Positions 1-8,638 of a stretch of 64,000 nucleotides of DNA are shown piece by piece. The notes beneath the pieces are model-generated. The model had not been told where the DNA came from, searched no databases, and worked only from the letters and a program-made list of their open reading frames with translations. Position 1 is the stretch's first letter. Every line of letters begins with the position of its first letter. Origin of the DNA: CAYYJR01 sp964472305 (GTDB lineage Bacteria; Armatimonadota; Hebobacteria; CAIYQO01); NCBI GenBank assembly GCA_964472305.1, contig CAYYJR010000007.1, forward strand, positions 106,520-170,519, given 5' to 3'. The position numbers were made by a program, and so were the translations under genes.

Positions 1-789
1 CACACGCACAAGCTCATCAACAAAGGGGTAATCCGCGGCGACCTGGGCATGTCCTTCGAGTGGGACAAACCAGTGAAGAAGCTGATTAAGGAACGCATCC
101 TGCTGACCACCATCATCGCGCTGGTGACGCTGGTGCTCACCTGGGCGCTGGCGATCCCCATCGGCATCTACTCGGCGGTGCGCCAGTATTCGTGGGGGGA
201 TTACGCCTTTACCACGCTCTCGTTCCTCGGCCTCGCCACCCCGAATTTCCTGCTGGCGCTCATCTTCATGTACCTGGGCTACGCGCTGTTCGGGATGAGT
301 CCGGGCGGGCTGTTCTCTCCGCAATACGAATCGGCGCCGTGGTCGTTCGCGCGATTTGTCGATCTGCTGGCGCACCTGTGGACGCCGGTGGTCATCATCG
401 GCCTCGCCAACACCGCCGGGCTGATCCGACTGCTGCGCGGCAACCTGCTGGATGAACTGCGCAAGCAATACGTGCTCACCGCGCGGGCAAAAGGCTTGCC
501 GCGCTGGCGCCTGCTGTGGAAATACCCCGTGCGCGTCGCGCTTATCCCGCTGGTGGGCACCGTCGGGTGGACGCTGCCGGCGCTGTTCTCCGGCTCCGCT
601 GTCACCGAAATGGTACTGGGATTGCCCTCCACCGGCCCGCTGCTATTGCAGGCGCTGATGAATCAGGATATGTACCTGGCGGGCAGCATGATTCTGATTA
701 TGAGCGTGCTGACAGTGTGCGGTACGTTGATTTCCGACCTGTTGCTGCTCTGGCTCGATCCGAGGATTCGCTTCGAGCAAAAGGGATGA
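1..789 (+). CDS. ABC peptide transporter permease, DppB/OppB type (5' end outside window)
   Basis: Inner-membrane permease of a dipeptide/oligopeptide ABC importer. The reading frame is open from base 1 and its first residues (KGVIRGDLGMSFEW) already match the family, so the start lies upstream. About five hydrophobic segments are visible. The cytoplasmic EAA-type loop that contacts the ATPases is seen around LRKQYVLTARAKGLPRWRLL, followed by the family's PSTGPLLLQAL region. The next permease gene follows after 53 bases and the two ATPases after that, so this is the usual permease-permease-ATPase-ATPase operon. The substrate-binding protein is not in the window, so the substrate (peptide, oligosaccharide or nickel) cannot be settled. 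Confidence 0.93.
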   Translation, partial: HTHKLINKGVIRGDLGMSFEWDKPVKKLIKERILLTTIIALVTLVLTWALAIPIGIYSAVRQYSWGDYAFTTLSFLGLATPNFLLALIFMYLGYALFGMSPGGLFSPQYESAPWSFARFVDLLAHLWTPVVIIGLANTAGLIRLLRGNLLDELRKQYVLTARAKGLPRWRLLWKYPVRVALIPLVGTVGWTLPALFSGSAVTEMVLGLPSTGPLLLQALMNQDMYLAGSMILIMSVLTVCGTLISDLLLLWLDPRIRFEQKG

Positions 790-842
790 GGCGCTTACGC
801 GAATGCGGGGATCGCCCTGCCGTACGTGAAGATAACACATCG

Positions 843-1958
843 ATGAGTATCACGCTGGATGTACAACCAGTTGCGACAACCGCCTATTCAACCGCGCCGC
901 CGTGGCTGATGATGTGGTGGAAGTTCCGCAAGCACCGGCTGGCGGTGGTCTCCGCGCTGCTGGTGCTGGTGCTGTACAGCCTGGCGCTATGGAGCGAATT
1001 CCTGGCACCGTATCCGCTGGACTATCGCGATATCCACTACCTGTCCGCGCCGCCGCAGCGCATTCACCTCACCGCGGGGTGGATGCCGCAACTGCCCTAC
1101 GTGAACCCGCTGGTCGGCGCGCGCGATCCGGAAAGCCGGCAGATGCGGTATCGTGAGGATACGACGCGACGCGTCGCCCTTCGGCTGTTCGTGCGCGGCG
1201 AGCCATACAAGCTGTGGGGGCTGATCCCCGGCGACGTGCACCTGCTGGGCGTGCCGCGCGGTGAGACGCTCTACCTGCTGGGCACCGATGCACTGGGCCG
1301 CGACCTGCTCTCGCGTATTATTTTCGGCGCGCGCGTTTCGCTCACCATCGGGCTCCTCGGGGTGGCGAGCAGCTTCGTGCTGGGACTGTTGCTTGGCGGT
1401 CTTTCCGGGTATGCCGGCGGCTGGGTGGATAACCTCATTCAGCGCATCATCGAGGTACTGCGCTCCTTCCCGGCCATCCCGTTGTGGTTGGCGCTGTCGG
1501 CGGCGCTGCCTTCGTCCTGGTCGCCGCTGCAGGTGTACCTGGGCATTACCGTGGTGCTCTCCTTCATCGGGTGGACCACGCTGGCGCGCCAGGTACGCGG
1601 GAAGATCCTCTCGCTGCGCGAAGATGATTTCGTCACCGCCGCCGTGCTGGCGGGCGCCGGTCCGTGGCGCGTGCTGACGCGCCACCTGCTGCCGTCGCTG
1701 ATGAGTCATATCATTGTCAGCCTGACGCTGGCGATTCCGGGGATGATCCTCGGCGAGACGGTGTTGAGCTTCCTGGGATTGGGGCTGCGCCCGCCGGTGA
1801 CCAGTTGGGGCGTGCTGCTGAAGGATGCGCAGAACGTACAGGCTGTCGCCGACTATCCCTGGCTGCTCACGCCGGTCGTTTTTGTCATCCTGACCGTGTT
1901 GGCGTTTAATTTCGTCGGCGACGGTTTGCGCGATGCCGCCGATCCATATACGAGGTAA
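843..1958 (+). CDS. ABC peptide transporter permease, DppC/OppC type
   Basis: Second permease of the importer, 371 residues, longer than the usual 280-310. One membrane helix (about residues 32-54) is followed by an extracytoplasmic stretch of roughly 90 residues, then the family signature LGTDALGRDLLSRIIFGARV and about five more helices. The EAA loop is near REDDFVTAAVLAGAGPWRVL. The ATG at 843 was chosen because the frame further upstream runs antiparallel to function through the preceding permease gene. The enlarged first loop is the only oddity; it could sit near the binding protein. The GTG of the ATPase gene follows three bases after the stop, showing tight coupling. Confidence 0.92.
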   Translation: MSITLDVQPVATTAYSTAPPWLMMWWKFRKHRLAVVSALLVLVLYSLALWSEFLAPYPLDYRDIHYLSAPPQRIHLTAGWMPQLPYVNPLVGARDPESRQMRYREDTTRRVALRLFVRGEPYKLWGLIPGDVHLLGVPRGETLYLLGTDALGRDLLSRIIFGARVSLTIGLLGVASSFVLGLLLGGLSGYAGGWVDNLIQRIIEVLRSFPAIPLWLALSAALPSSWSPLQVYLGITVVLSFIGWTTLARQVRGKILSLREDDFVTAAVLAGAGPWRVLTRHLLPSLMSHIIVSLTLAIPGMILGETVLSFLGLGLRPPVTSWGVLLKDAQNVQAVADYPWLLTPVVFVILTVLAFNFVGDGLRDAADPYTR

Positions 1959-1961
1959 CGG

Positions 1962-2981
1962 GTGGAGCACCAACAGACACAACCGATTTTGACCATCATG
2001 GACCTGCAGGTGGCATTCCACCTGGACGAGGGAGTGCTGCGTGCCGTCGACGGGGTGTCGCTGGTCATTCCGCGCGGGCGGACACTGGCGCTGGTGGGCG
2101 AAAGCGGATGTGGGAAAAGCGTCACCGCGCAGGCGGTGCTGCGCCTCATCTCCCCGCCGGGACGCATCACCGGCGGCGCCATCACGCTGCACCGCGACGG
2201 CGGCGATGTTGAACTGACCGCGCTGGACGACGACGGCGATACCATTCGCGCCATCCGCGGGCGGGAGATCGCCATCATTTTTCAGGAGCCGATGACCGCG
2301 CTGAGTCCGGTACACTGCGTGGGCGACCAGATTGTGGAGGCCATTCGCCTGCACGCGAAGATAAGCGGGCGCGAGGCGCGGGCACGGGCGATTCGCCTGC
2401 TGGAACGCGTGCGCATCCCCGACGCCGCGCGGCGCTTCCGCCAGTATCCGCATGAAATGAGCGGCGGCCTGCGCCAGCGCGCGCTGATCGCCATGGCGCT
2501 CTGCTGCCGGGCGCCGTTGCTTATCGCCGATGAGCCGACCACCGCGCTGGACGTGACGATCCAGGCGCAGGTGCTGGCGCTGCTGCGCGAACTGCAGGAC
2601 GAATTCGGCATGGCGCTGCTGCTCATCACGCACGACCTGGGCGTGGTGGCGGAGATGGCGCACGCGGTGGCGGTGATGTACCTGGGGCGGATCGTGGAAC
2701 AGGCGCCGGTGGAACAGCTCTTCGCCGCGCCCAGCCATCCGTATACCCGCGCGCTGTTGCACTCGCTGCCCGGGGTGGGGGAGCGGAAAACCGTGCTGCA
2801 GGTGATTGCCGGCGCCATCCCGGAGCCGTTCCAGTGCATTGCCGGCTGTCCGTTCCATCCGCGCTGCGCGGAAGCCGTGCCCGGACTGTGCGACGTGGGC
2901 GCCCCTCCGCCCTTATGCGACACGACGCCGGCGCACCGCGTGGCTTGCCTGTTGCGGCAAAAGGAGCATGCCCGTGGATAA
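1962..2981 (+). CDS. ABC peptide transporter ATP-binding protein, DppD/OppD type
   Basis: Cytoplasmic ATPase of the importer, 339 residues, starting with GTG. Walker A is GESGCGKSVT (about residue 47), the Q-loop is FQEPMTALSP, the ABC signature is MSGGLRQRALIA, Walker B is LLIADEPTTALD and the switch His is in LITHDLGVV. The C-terminal oligopeptide-transporter extension carries the Cys-rich CIAGCPFHPRC motif typical of the OppD/DppD family. The 3' end overlaps the start of the partner ATPase by 8 or 14 bases, depending on which start the partner uses, which indicates translational coupling. Substrate is unknown. Confidence 0.94.
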   Translation: MEHQQTQPILTIMDLQVAFHLDEGVLRAVDGVSLVIPRGRTLALVGESGCGKSVTAQAVLRLISPPGRITGGAITLHRDGGDVELTALDDDGDTIRAIRGREIAIIFQEPMTALSPVHCVGDQIVEAIRLHAKISGREARARAIRLLERVRIPDAARRFRQYPHEMSGGLRQRALIAMALCCRAPLLIADEPTTALDVTIQAQVLALLRELQDEFGMALLLITHDLGVVAEMAHAVAVMYLGRIVEQAPVEQLFAAPSHPYTRALLHSLPGVGERKTVLQVIAGAIPEPFQCIAGCPFHPRCAEAVPGLCDVGAPPPLCDTTPAHRVACLLRQKEHARG

Positions 2982-3975
2982 ACCCGTGCCACTGCTGCAG
3001 GTGCGCAATCTGGCCCATGAGTATCCGCTTTCCGGCGGCGTGCTCCGCCGTGCCTCGGGCTGCGTTCGTGCGGTGGACGATGTCAGTTTCGACATTTACC
3101 CCGGTGAATGCCTGGGGCTGGTGGGGGAGAGCGGTTCGGGCAAGACAACTGTCGCCCGCGCCATCCTGCGCGCGCTGCGGCCGACGCGCGGCGAGGTGCG
3201 GTTGCGGCTCGACGATCGCGAAGTGGAACTTGCGCGGGCACCGGCGTCGCAGTTGCGCGCGGTGCGCCGTCACCTGCAAATGGTCTTTCAAGATCCGTAT
3301 ACATCGCTGAACCCGCGCATGACGGTGCGTGAGATCGTGGAGGAACCGCTGCTGCTGCACGGCATGACGGACCGCCGTGCCCGCGAAACGCGCGTGCGCG
3401 AGTTGCTCCGCGAGGTGGGCCTGCCGGAACAGCACCTGAGCCGCTACCCGCATGCCTTCAGCGGCGGACAGCGCCAGCGCATCGGCATCGCTCGCGCGCT
3501 GGCATTGCGTCCGAAACTGATCGTCGCCGACGAGCCCGTCTCCGCGCTGGACGTGTCGATGCAGGCGCAGGTGCTGAACCTGCTGCAGGAATTGCAACAT
3601 CGCGGCGGACTGACCTACCTCTTCATCGCCCACGATCTCGGCGTGGTGCGGCACATCGCTGACCGGGTGGCGGTGATGTACGCCGGCCGCCTGGTCGAAG
3701 TGGCGCCGGCGGAGTCGCTGTTCACCGCGCCGTGCCATCCCTACACACGCATGCTGCTCGCTGCCATGCCGGTGCCCGACCCCACCCGCCGCGCCTCCCG
3801 CGCGCTGCCCGCCGGCGAGATCGCCGACCCCGCTCACATTCCCCCCGGCTGCGCCTTTCACCCCCGTTGTCCGCATGCCGTCGCCCGCTGTCGCGAAGCC
3901 GTGCCCGACTCTCGCGAACTGGCTCCCGGCCACCATGTCCGCTGTCACCGCGCGGAGGAACTGGCGGCGGGATGA
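2968..3975 (+). CDS. ABC peptide transporter ATP-binding protein, DppF/OppF type
   Basis: Second ATPase of the importer, forming a heterodimer with the upstream one. Visible are Walker A GESGSGKTTVA, Q-loop FQDPYTSLNP, signature FSGGQRQRIGIARAL, Walker B LIVADEPVSALD, the switch His in FIAHDLGVV, and the C-terminal Cys/Pro motif GCAFHPRCPHAVARC. The ATG at 2968 is given, but AAGGAG at 2961-2966 lies only one base from it and seven bases from an in-frame GTG at 2974, so GTG 2974 may be the true start. A much longer frame upstream runs inside the first ATPase gene and was not used. This gene ends the operon. Confidence 0.94.
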   Translation: MPVDKPVPLLQVRNLAHEYPLSGGVLRRASGCVRAVDDVSFDIYPGECLGLVGESGSGKTTVARAILRALRPTRGEVRLRLDDREVELARAPASQLRAVRRHLQMVFQDPYTSLNPRMTVREIVEEPLLLHGMTDRRARETRVRELLREVGLPEQHLSRYPHAFSGGQRQRIGIARALALRPKLIVADEPVSALDVSMQAQVLNLLQELQHRGGLTYLFIAHDLGVVRHIADRVAVMYAGRLVEVAPAESLFTAPCHPYTRMLLAAMPVPDPTRRASRALPAGEIADPAHIPPGCAFHPRCPHAVARCREAVPDSRELAPGHHVRCHRAEELAAG

Positions 3976-4054
3976 ACGGGGACGCGCTTATGTGCGCGCG
4001 ATGGTACGAAGGGCGGCGTGTTGTTGGCATAGTCCGCGCTGCCGCAACGGCAAC

Positions 4055-4084
4055 TTGACAGTATTCATGCCATTCTGCTAGACT
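4055..4084 (+). promoter_or_regulatory. Sigma-70-type promoter upstream of the lipoprotein gene
   Basis: A perfect -35 TTGACA (4055-4060) is followed after 18 bases by TAGACT (4079-4084) with a TG one base before it (extended -10). Transcription would begin near 4091, leaving a leader of only about seven bases before the ATG at 4098. It probably also serves rplI, since no terminator is seen between the two genes. Confidence 0.6.
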
Positions 4085-4097
4085 TCCCCGGTTAACG

Positions 4098-4577
4098 ATG
4101 AAGACGCCCATGCTTATGCTGCGAACGGTATTCATCCTTGCCGGGGTCCTGATCCTGCTGGTATTCGGGGGATGCAATAATCCGCTGTCGTTTTTCGCAA
4201 CGCGACAGCCCTCGCCTCCACCGTCGCCGCCGCCGACGCCCGTGACGACCACGATCGACCCGGCGGAGCAGGCGCTGACCACGGTACGGGAATACCTGAC
4301 GGCATTGCAGGGCGGCAAATACGCCGTAGCCTACGGCATGCTGGCATCGGACGCCCAGGCCAAATTTACGCAGGCCAGGTTCGAGCAGCAGGGCAAGCAG
4401 GGGATGCCCCTCTACGATCTGAAAACAGCGAAAGTCACCGTGACCGGCGACCGCGCCCAGGTGACCATGCAGTTGTTGGAGGATCCGGCGACCGGCGGCT
4501 TTCACCTCGTCCGCGAGGGCGAACAGTGGAAAGTCGTCTACCGGGGCGGTGCACCCGGCATGCCTGACGCGAGGTAA
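4098..4577 (+). CDS. Putative lipoprotein with a small DUF4878/NTF2-like domain
   Basis: Predicted lipoprotein of 159 residues. A hydrophobic signal segment (about residues 9-25) ends in FGGC, an acceptable lipobox with Cys at about 26. A Pro-rich tether follows (SPPPSPPPTP) and then a roughly 100-residue domain whose pattern (EQALTTVREYLTALQGGKYAVAY, later GEQWKVVYRGG) resembles the DUF4878/NTF2-like proteins that keep one small alpha/beta domain outside the membrane. No catalytic residues can be named. It lies 33 bases upstream of rplI and shares its promoter, an unusual partner that says little about function. The family assignment is a pattern resemblance only. Confidence 0.7.
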   Translation: MKTPMLMLRTVFILAGVLILLVFGGCNNPLSFFATRQPSPPPSPPPTPVTTTIDPAEQALTTVREYLTALQGGKYAVAYGMLASDAQAKFTQARFEQQGKQGMPLYDLKTAKVTVTGDRAQVTMQLLEDPATGGFHLVREGEQWKVVYRGGAPGMPDAR

Positions 4578-4610
4578 CGCCTCGCAGGGCGAGCAGAAGG
4601 GAGAAGCCGG

Positions 4611-5147
4611 ATGAAAGTGATTTTGACGGACGAAGTCCTGGGACTCGGTGAGCCCGGGAAAGTGGTGGATGTGGCGCCGGGCTACGCGCGCAACTTCCTG
4701 GTGCCGCGCAAGCTGGCCGTGTATGCCAACGAAGGCAAGCTGAAGGAACTGGAACACAACAAGCGCCGTCTGGAGCGCAAGCGCCAGCAACTGCAGGACG
4801 CCGCGCAATCGACCGCCCAGCGCATCAACGGGCAGACGCTGACCATTCCCGCCCGCGTGGGGCAGGCTGGCAAGCTGTATGGCTCGATCACGTCGCACGC
4901 CATCGCCGATGCGTTGCAGGCGCAACTCGACGTGACCGTCGATCGCCGCAAGATTCATTTGCGCGCGCCGATTCACACGATGGGCGCCCACGAAGTGGAA
5001 ATTCAGCTCATCGGTGACACCCGCGCGACAGTGACGGTGAACGTGGTGGACGAATCGGGCGCCCAGTCCGTGGTGGTGGAAACCCCGTTCGCGCCCGCCG
5101 AAGTTTCCGCGCCTTCCGAGCAGGTTGCCGAGGACGCGACCGAATAG
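4611..5147 (+). CDS. rplI: 50S ribosomal protein L9
   Basis: Component of the large ribosomal subunit that binds 23S rRNA and helps maintain reading frame. The N-terminal domain is clear (MKVILTDEVLGLGEPGKVVDV, then PGYARNFLVPRKLA), followed by the long charged connecting helix (about residues 40-75) and the C-terminal rRNA-binding domain (GKLYGSITSHAIADAL and IKxHLRAPIHTMGAHEVEIQL-like region). At 178 residues it is about 30 longer than the common 148-150; the extra tail is rich in Ala, Pro, Val and Glu. The start has AAGGGA a suitable distance upstream. rplI beside dnaB is a widespread bacterial gene order. Confidence 0.97.
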   Translation: MKVILTDEVLGLGEPGKVVDVAPGYARNFLVPRKLAVYANEGKLKELEHNKRRLERKRQQLQDAAQSTAQRINGQTLTIPARVGQAGKLYGSITSHAIADALQAQLDVTVDRRKIHLRAPIHTMGAHEVEIQLIGDTRATVTVNVVDESGAQSVVVETPFAPAEVSAPSEQVAEDATE

Positions 5148-5162
5148 ATTGCGAAAATGCGG

Positions 5163-5192
5163 AAAAACCGCTGGCAGGAGCGAGCGGTTTTT
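5163..5192 (+). terminator. Rho-independent terminator after rplI
   Basis: A perfect ten-base stem (AAAAACCGCT, 5163-5172, with AGCGGTTTTT, 5183-5192) and a ten-base loop end in a run of T, sixteen bases after the rplI stop. It separates rplI transcription from dnaB; the dnaB promoter's TG element begins at its last base. Confidence 0.85.
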
Positions 5193-5230
5193 GCTACAAT
5201 ACTCGGGTGAGGGGTCATACCCTCACCCGA
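5192..5230 (+). promoter_or_regulatory. Extended -10 promoter plus perfect inverted repeat before dnaB
   Basis: TGC followed by TACAAT (5192-5200) is a good extended -10 element; a weak -35 (CTGGCA, 5171-5176) lies 18 bases upstream inside the terminator. Immediately downstream, TCGGGTGAGGG (5203-5213) and its exact complement (5220-5230) form an 11-base inverted repeat with a six-base loop. It starts at about the expected transcription start and ends one base before the first dnaB ATG. It could be an operator or a hairpin at the 5' end of the mRNA. Confidence 0.6.
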
Positions 5231-5231
5231 A

Positions 5232-6620
5232 ATGTTTATCCCCATGCAAAACAGCGCACCATCCATCCTGGAACGCGTTCCACCGCAGAGCATGGAAGCC
5301 GAGCAGGCCGCCCTGGGCGCCATGCTGCTCGAGCACGAAGCCATTGCCCGCGCAGTGGAGATTCTGCACGCGGAGGACTTCTACCGGGAAGCCCACCGTC
5401 AGATTTTCCTTGGCATCCTCGATCTCTACAACCGTGCCGAGCCGGTGGATCTGATTACGCTGGGCGAATGGCTGAAGACGCACAACCAGTTAGATGCCGT
5501 CGGCGGCGCCATGTACCTGACGACCATCATGTCGCAGGTACCCACCGCGGCGGGCATCGGCCACTACGCCGGCATCATCCGCAACAAGTCGCTGCAGCGC
5601 CAGTTGATCAAAGCGGCTGACGAGATCATGACCGCCGCATACCTGGGCGAAAAAGAGTTGAACGAGCTGGTCGACGAGAGCGAGCAGAAGATCTTCGCCA
5701 TCGCCGAACGCAACCTCTCCAGCAGCTTCATGCGCCTGCAGGACCTGGTGAAGCAACAGTTTTACAATATCGAAGACAGTAAAATCAGCGGGATGGCCGC
5801 CACCGGACTGAGCACCTGGTTCGTCGAGCTGGACGCCATCACCGCCGGACTGCAACCCAGCGACATGATCGTGCTGGCGGCACGCCCCAGCATGGGCAAA
5901 ACCGCGCTGGCGCTGAACATCGCGCACAACGTGGCGATGAAGGAGAACAAGCCGGTCGCCCTCTTCAGCCTGGAAATGTCGAAGGAACAACTGGCTTTGC
6001 GCCTGCTGTGTTCCGAGGCGGAAGTCGGACAGGACAAGGTGCGTCACGCGATGACCTCGGACGAGGAGATGTCGCGGCTGGCACAGGCGGTCGAGCAATT
6101 GTGGGATTGTCCGATCTTCATCGATGATACCCCGGCCATTACCGTGCTGGAAATGCGCGGCAAACTTCGCCGCCTGAAAGCCGAACACGGACTGGGGTTG
6201 GTGGTGATCGACTATCTGCAGTTGATGAACAGCCCGTCGCATGCCGACAACCGGGTGCAGGAGATTGCGGTGATCGCGCGCGGCATCAAATCGCTGGCGC
6301 GCGAGATGAAGGTGCCGGTGATCGCGCTATCCCAATTGTCGCGCATGGTGGAATCGCGCTCGCCCCGCCGTCCGCAGCTTTCCGACTTGCGCGAATCGGG
6401 CGCCATCGAGCAGGATGCCGACCTGGTGCTGTTCCTCTATCGCCCGGACTATTACGGCCCCGAGGAATTGCAGAAGATCGGCTGGGATCCGGATCGCGAC
6501 AAGAACGTCACCGAAGTGCTGGTCGCCAAGCAGCGCAATGGGCCCACCGGCACCATCAAACTGGTCTGGCGGCCTGAATTCGGGAAATTCGGCGACCTCG
6601 CGCAATCGCGCGAACGCTGA
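5232..6620 (+). CDS. dnaB: Replicative DNA helicase DnaB
   Basis: Hexameric ATP-driven 5'-3' helicase at the replication fork, 462 residues. The N-terminal DnaB domain (about residues 10-115, PQSMEAEQAALGAML) precedes the RecA-like motor with Walker A ARPSMGKTALAL, the FSLEMSKEQLALRLL segment, Walker B LVVIDYLQLM, the sensor stretch VPVIALSQLSR and the arginine-finger region RRPQLSDLRESGAIEQDAD. No intein insertion is present. Two in-frame ATGs (5232 and 5244) are possible; neither has a clear ribosome-binding site because the inverted repeat occupies the leader, and ATG 5244 (MQNSAPS) is the alternative. Confidence 0.97.
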   Translation: MFIPMQNSAPSILERVPPQSMEAEQAALGAMLLEHEAIARAVEILHAEDFYREAHRQIFLGILDLYNRAEPVDLITLGEWLKTHNQLDAVGGAMYLTTIMSQVPTAAGIGHYAGIIRNKSLQRQLIKAADEIMTAAYLGEKELNELVDESEQKIFAIAERNLSSSFMRLQDLVKQQFYNIEDSKISGMAATGLSTWFVELDAITAGLQPSDMIVLAARPSMGKTALALNIAHNVAMKENKPVALFSLEMSKEQLALRLLCSEAEVGQDKVRHAMTSDEEMSRLAQAVEQLWDCPIFIDDTPAITVLEMRGKLRRLKAEHGLGLVVIDYLQLMNSPSHADNRVQEIAVIARGIKSLAREMKVPVIALSQLSRMVESRSPRRPQLSDLRESGAIEQDADLVLFLYRPDYYGPEELQKIGWDPDRDKNVTEVLVAKQRNGPTGTIKLVWRPEFGKFGDLAQSRER

Positions 6621-6722
6621 CGCCATCGAAGCGCAAAGCACTCTATACGGCGTTTTGTCGCACTACGGCCGATCCGGCGGTGAAAAGACAGGCAAAAAAA
6701 TCGGCAATTTCCGACAATTCTC

Positions 6723-6757
6723 TTGTAGAATTGCGTGAAATATGGTATAACCATATT
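6723..6757 (+). promoter_or_regulatory. Promoter overlapped by a palindrome upstream of guaA
   Basis: TTGTAG (6723-6728) and TATAAC (6746-6751), with a TG one base upstream, are spaced by 17 bases. The -10 sits inside a perfect inverted repeat, AATATGGT (6739-6746) and ACCATATT (6750-6757), with a three-base centre. A protein bound there would block the promoter, so this is a candidate repressor operator. The leader to guaA would be about 185 bases; no known purine riboswitch core was recognised in it. The rest of the 6621-6943 gap holds nothing else that I can name. Confidence 0.55.
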
Positions 6758-6943
6758 GGTTGCCGATTCCGGGCGACTGTCCCTCCCTGTGTTCCCAACT
6801 GGATACGGTGCGCGGCGCGATGTATTGTTGAACGCCGGCTTGCCGGGATCGCGCGGAGTGAGTGCCGGATAGGATGTCCATCACAGATCGTTTTTTTACA
6901 AAGCAGATAACGCTGCCCCACCCGAAACAGGTGATGACCGAGG

Positions 6944-8518
6944 ATGAATTCCCCATCGACACCCCCGCAGGTGACACGGCCTGACGAAATCGTCATCGTG
7001 CTCGACTTCGGGGCGCAATACAGCCAGTTAATTGCCCGGCGCATTCGCGAATGCAAAGTCTATTGCGAATTGCTGCCGTTCGACACGCCCATCGAGAAGC
7101 TGATCGCGCTGCACCCGAAAGGGATCGTGTTCAGCGGCGGACCCGCCAGCGTCTATGAAGACGGAGCACCGCAAATCGATCCCGCGTTGTTCCAGTTGGG
7201 CGTACCCATTCTCGGCATCTGTTACGGGATGCAGTTGATGGCGCGCGTGCTGGGCGGCGAGGTGGTCGGCGGCGACAAGCGCGAATATGGCCGCACCGAA
7301 CTGCGCGTGCTCGATGGCGCTGACCTGTTTGCCGGTCTCAACCCGCAGTTGATCTGCTGGATGAGTCACGGCGACGTGGTGACGAAAGCCCCGCCGGGCT
7401 TTACCGTGACGGCCATGACGGAAAATACTCCCGTCGCCGCCATGGCGCACCCGGAGCGCGGGTGGTTCGGCGTGCAGTTTCACCCGGAAGTGGTGCACAC
7501 CCCGTGGGGGGTGGATATCCTGCGCAATTTCCTGTATCGCTACTGCGAATGCCAGGGGTTGTGGACGATGGCGAACTTCGTGCGCCGTTCGATCGACGAC
7601 ATCCGCGCGCAGGTAGGCAGCGATAACGTGGTATGCGGCTTGAGCGGCGGCATCGATTCCGCGGTGACCGGCGCGCTGGTCCACCGTGCCATCGGCGACC
7701 AGTTAACCTGTATCTTCGTCGATCACGGCTTTCTGCGCAAAGATGAAGGCGCCCAGGTGGAGCGTGCGTTCCGCGATAACTTCCATGCCAACCTGGTGCA
7801 CGTGCGGGCGGAGGAACGTTTCCTGGCCCGGTTGAAGGGTGTCACCGATCCCGAAACGAAGCGCAAGGTGATCGGCAGCGAATTCGTGGCCGTCTTTTCC
7901 GAAGAGGCACTGCGCATCGGCAACGCGCGCTTCCTTGCACAGGGCACGCTTTACCCGGACATCGTGGAGAGCGGCAGCAGCAACGGCGGCAAGTCGGCGG
8001 TGATCAAGTCGCATCACAACGTGGGCGGCCTGCCGGAGAAGATGAACCTGCGCCTGCTGGAGCCGCTGCGCAACCTGTTCAAAGACGAAGTGCGGCGGCT
8101 GGCCGAAGAACTGGACCTGCCGGACAGTATCGTCTGGCGCATGCCCTTCCCGGGGCCGGGACTGGCCATTCGCATCATCGGCGAAGTGACCAGCGAGCGG
8201 TTGGAAATTTTACGCGAAGCCGACCACGTGATCGTGGATGAGATCAAGAAGGCCGGTCTGTATCGCAAACTGTGGCAGGCCTTCGCCGTGCTCCCGCTGA
8301 TACGCAGCGTGGGGGTGATGGGCGACCAGCGCACCTACGCGTACCCGGTGGTGTTGCGCGCGGTGACCAGCGAGGATGCCATGACGGCGGACTGGGCGCG
8401 CTTGCCCTGGGAAGTGTTGGAAAAAATCAGCAATCGGCTGATCAACGAAGTCAAAGGCGTGAATCGCCTGGTCTATGATGTCACGAGCAAACCCCCCGGC
8501 ACCATCGAGTGGGAGTAA
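6944..8518 (+). CDS. guaA: GMP synthase (glutamine-hydrolysing)
   Basis: Converts XMP, glutamine and ATP to GMP, the last step of guanine nucleotide synthesis. The N-terminal glutamine amidotransferase domain shows VIVLDFGAQYSQLIARRIRE, the nucleophile Cys at about residue 93 in GICYGMQL, and the His/Glu pair in QFHPEVVHT. The ATP-pyrophosphatase domain begins near residue 200 with the P-loop GLSGGIDSAV. The C-terminal dimerisation domain ends in the conserved PPGTIEWE. Length of 524 is normal. ATG 6944 directly abuts GAGG; a GTG at 6971 just before the conserved sequence is an alternative start. hpt follows, giving a small purine cluster of synthesis plus salvage. Confidence 0.97.
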   Translation: MNSPSTPPQVTRPDEIVIVLDFGAQYSQLIARRIRECKVYCELLPFDTPIEKLIALHPKGIVFSGGPASVYEDGAPQIDPALFQLGVPILGICYGMQLMARVLGGEVVGGDKREYGRTELRVLDGADLFAGLNPQLICWMSHGDVVTKAPPGFTVTAMTENTPVAAMAHPERGWFGVQFHPEVVHTPWGVDILRNFLYRYCECQGLWTMANFVRRSIDDIRAQVGSDNVVCGLSGGIDSAVTGALVHRAIGDQLTCIFVDHGFLRKDEGAQVERAFRDNFHANLVHVRAEERFLARLKGVTDPETKRKVIGSEFVAVFSEEALRIGNARFLAQGTLYPDIVESGSSNGGKSAVIKSHHNVGGLPEKMNLRLLEPLRNLFKDEVRRLAEELDLPDSIVWRMPFPGPGLAIRIIGEVTSERLEILREADHVIVDEIKKAGLYRKLWQAFAVLPLIRSVGVMGDQRTYAYPVVLRAVTSEDAMTADWARLPWEVLEKISNRLINEVKGVNRLVYDVTSKPPGTIEWE

Positions 8519-8638
8519 CGCGTCATGCGCGCGGCACGCCGGTGCGACGGCAGACCGCGACACGAGACACTCTGCCCGTTCTCTCATCCGCCGGTTTGGC
8601 AACGATGGCAAAGAACGGCATGTTCACGGGAGAAGGAT

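Noticed and set aside
987..2858. 623-codon open frame on the minus strand over the transporter genes
   Set aside because: It lies wholly opposite clear permease and ATPase genes, has low-complexity His/Arg/Gln-rich sequence typical of antisense shadows in GC-rich DNA, and matches no family.
6758..6943. Purine riboswitch upstream of guaA
   Set aside because: The conserved three-way junction core of the purine riboswitch was not recognised; only a promoter palindrome is supported.
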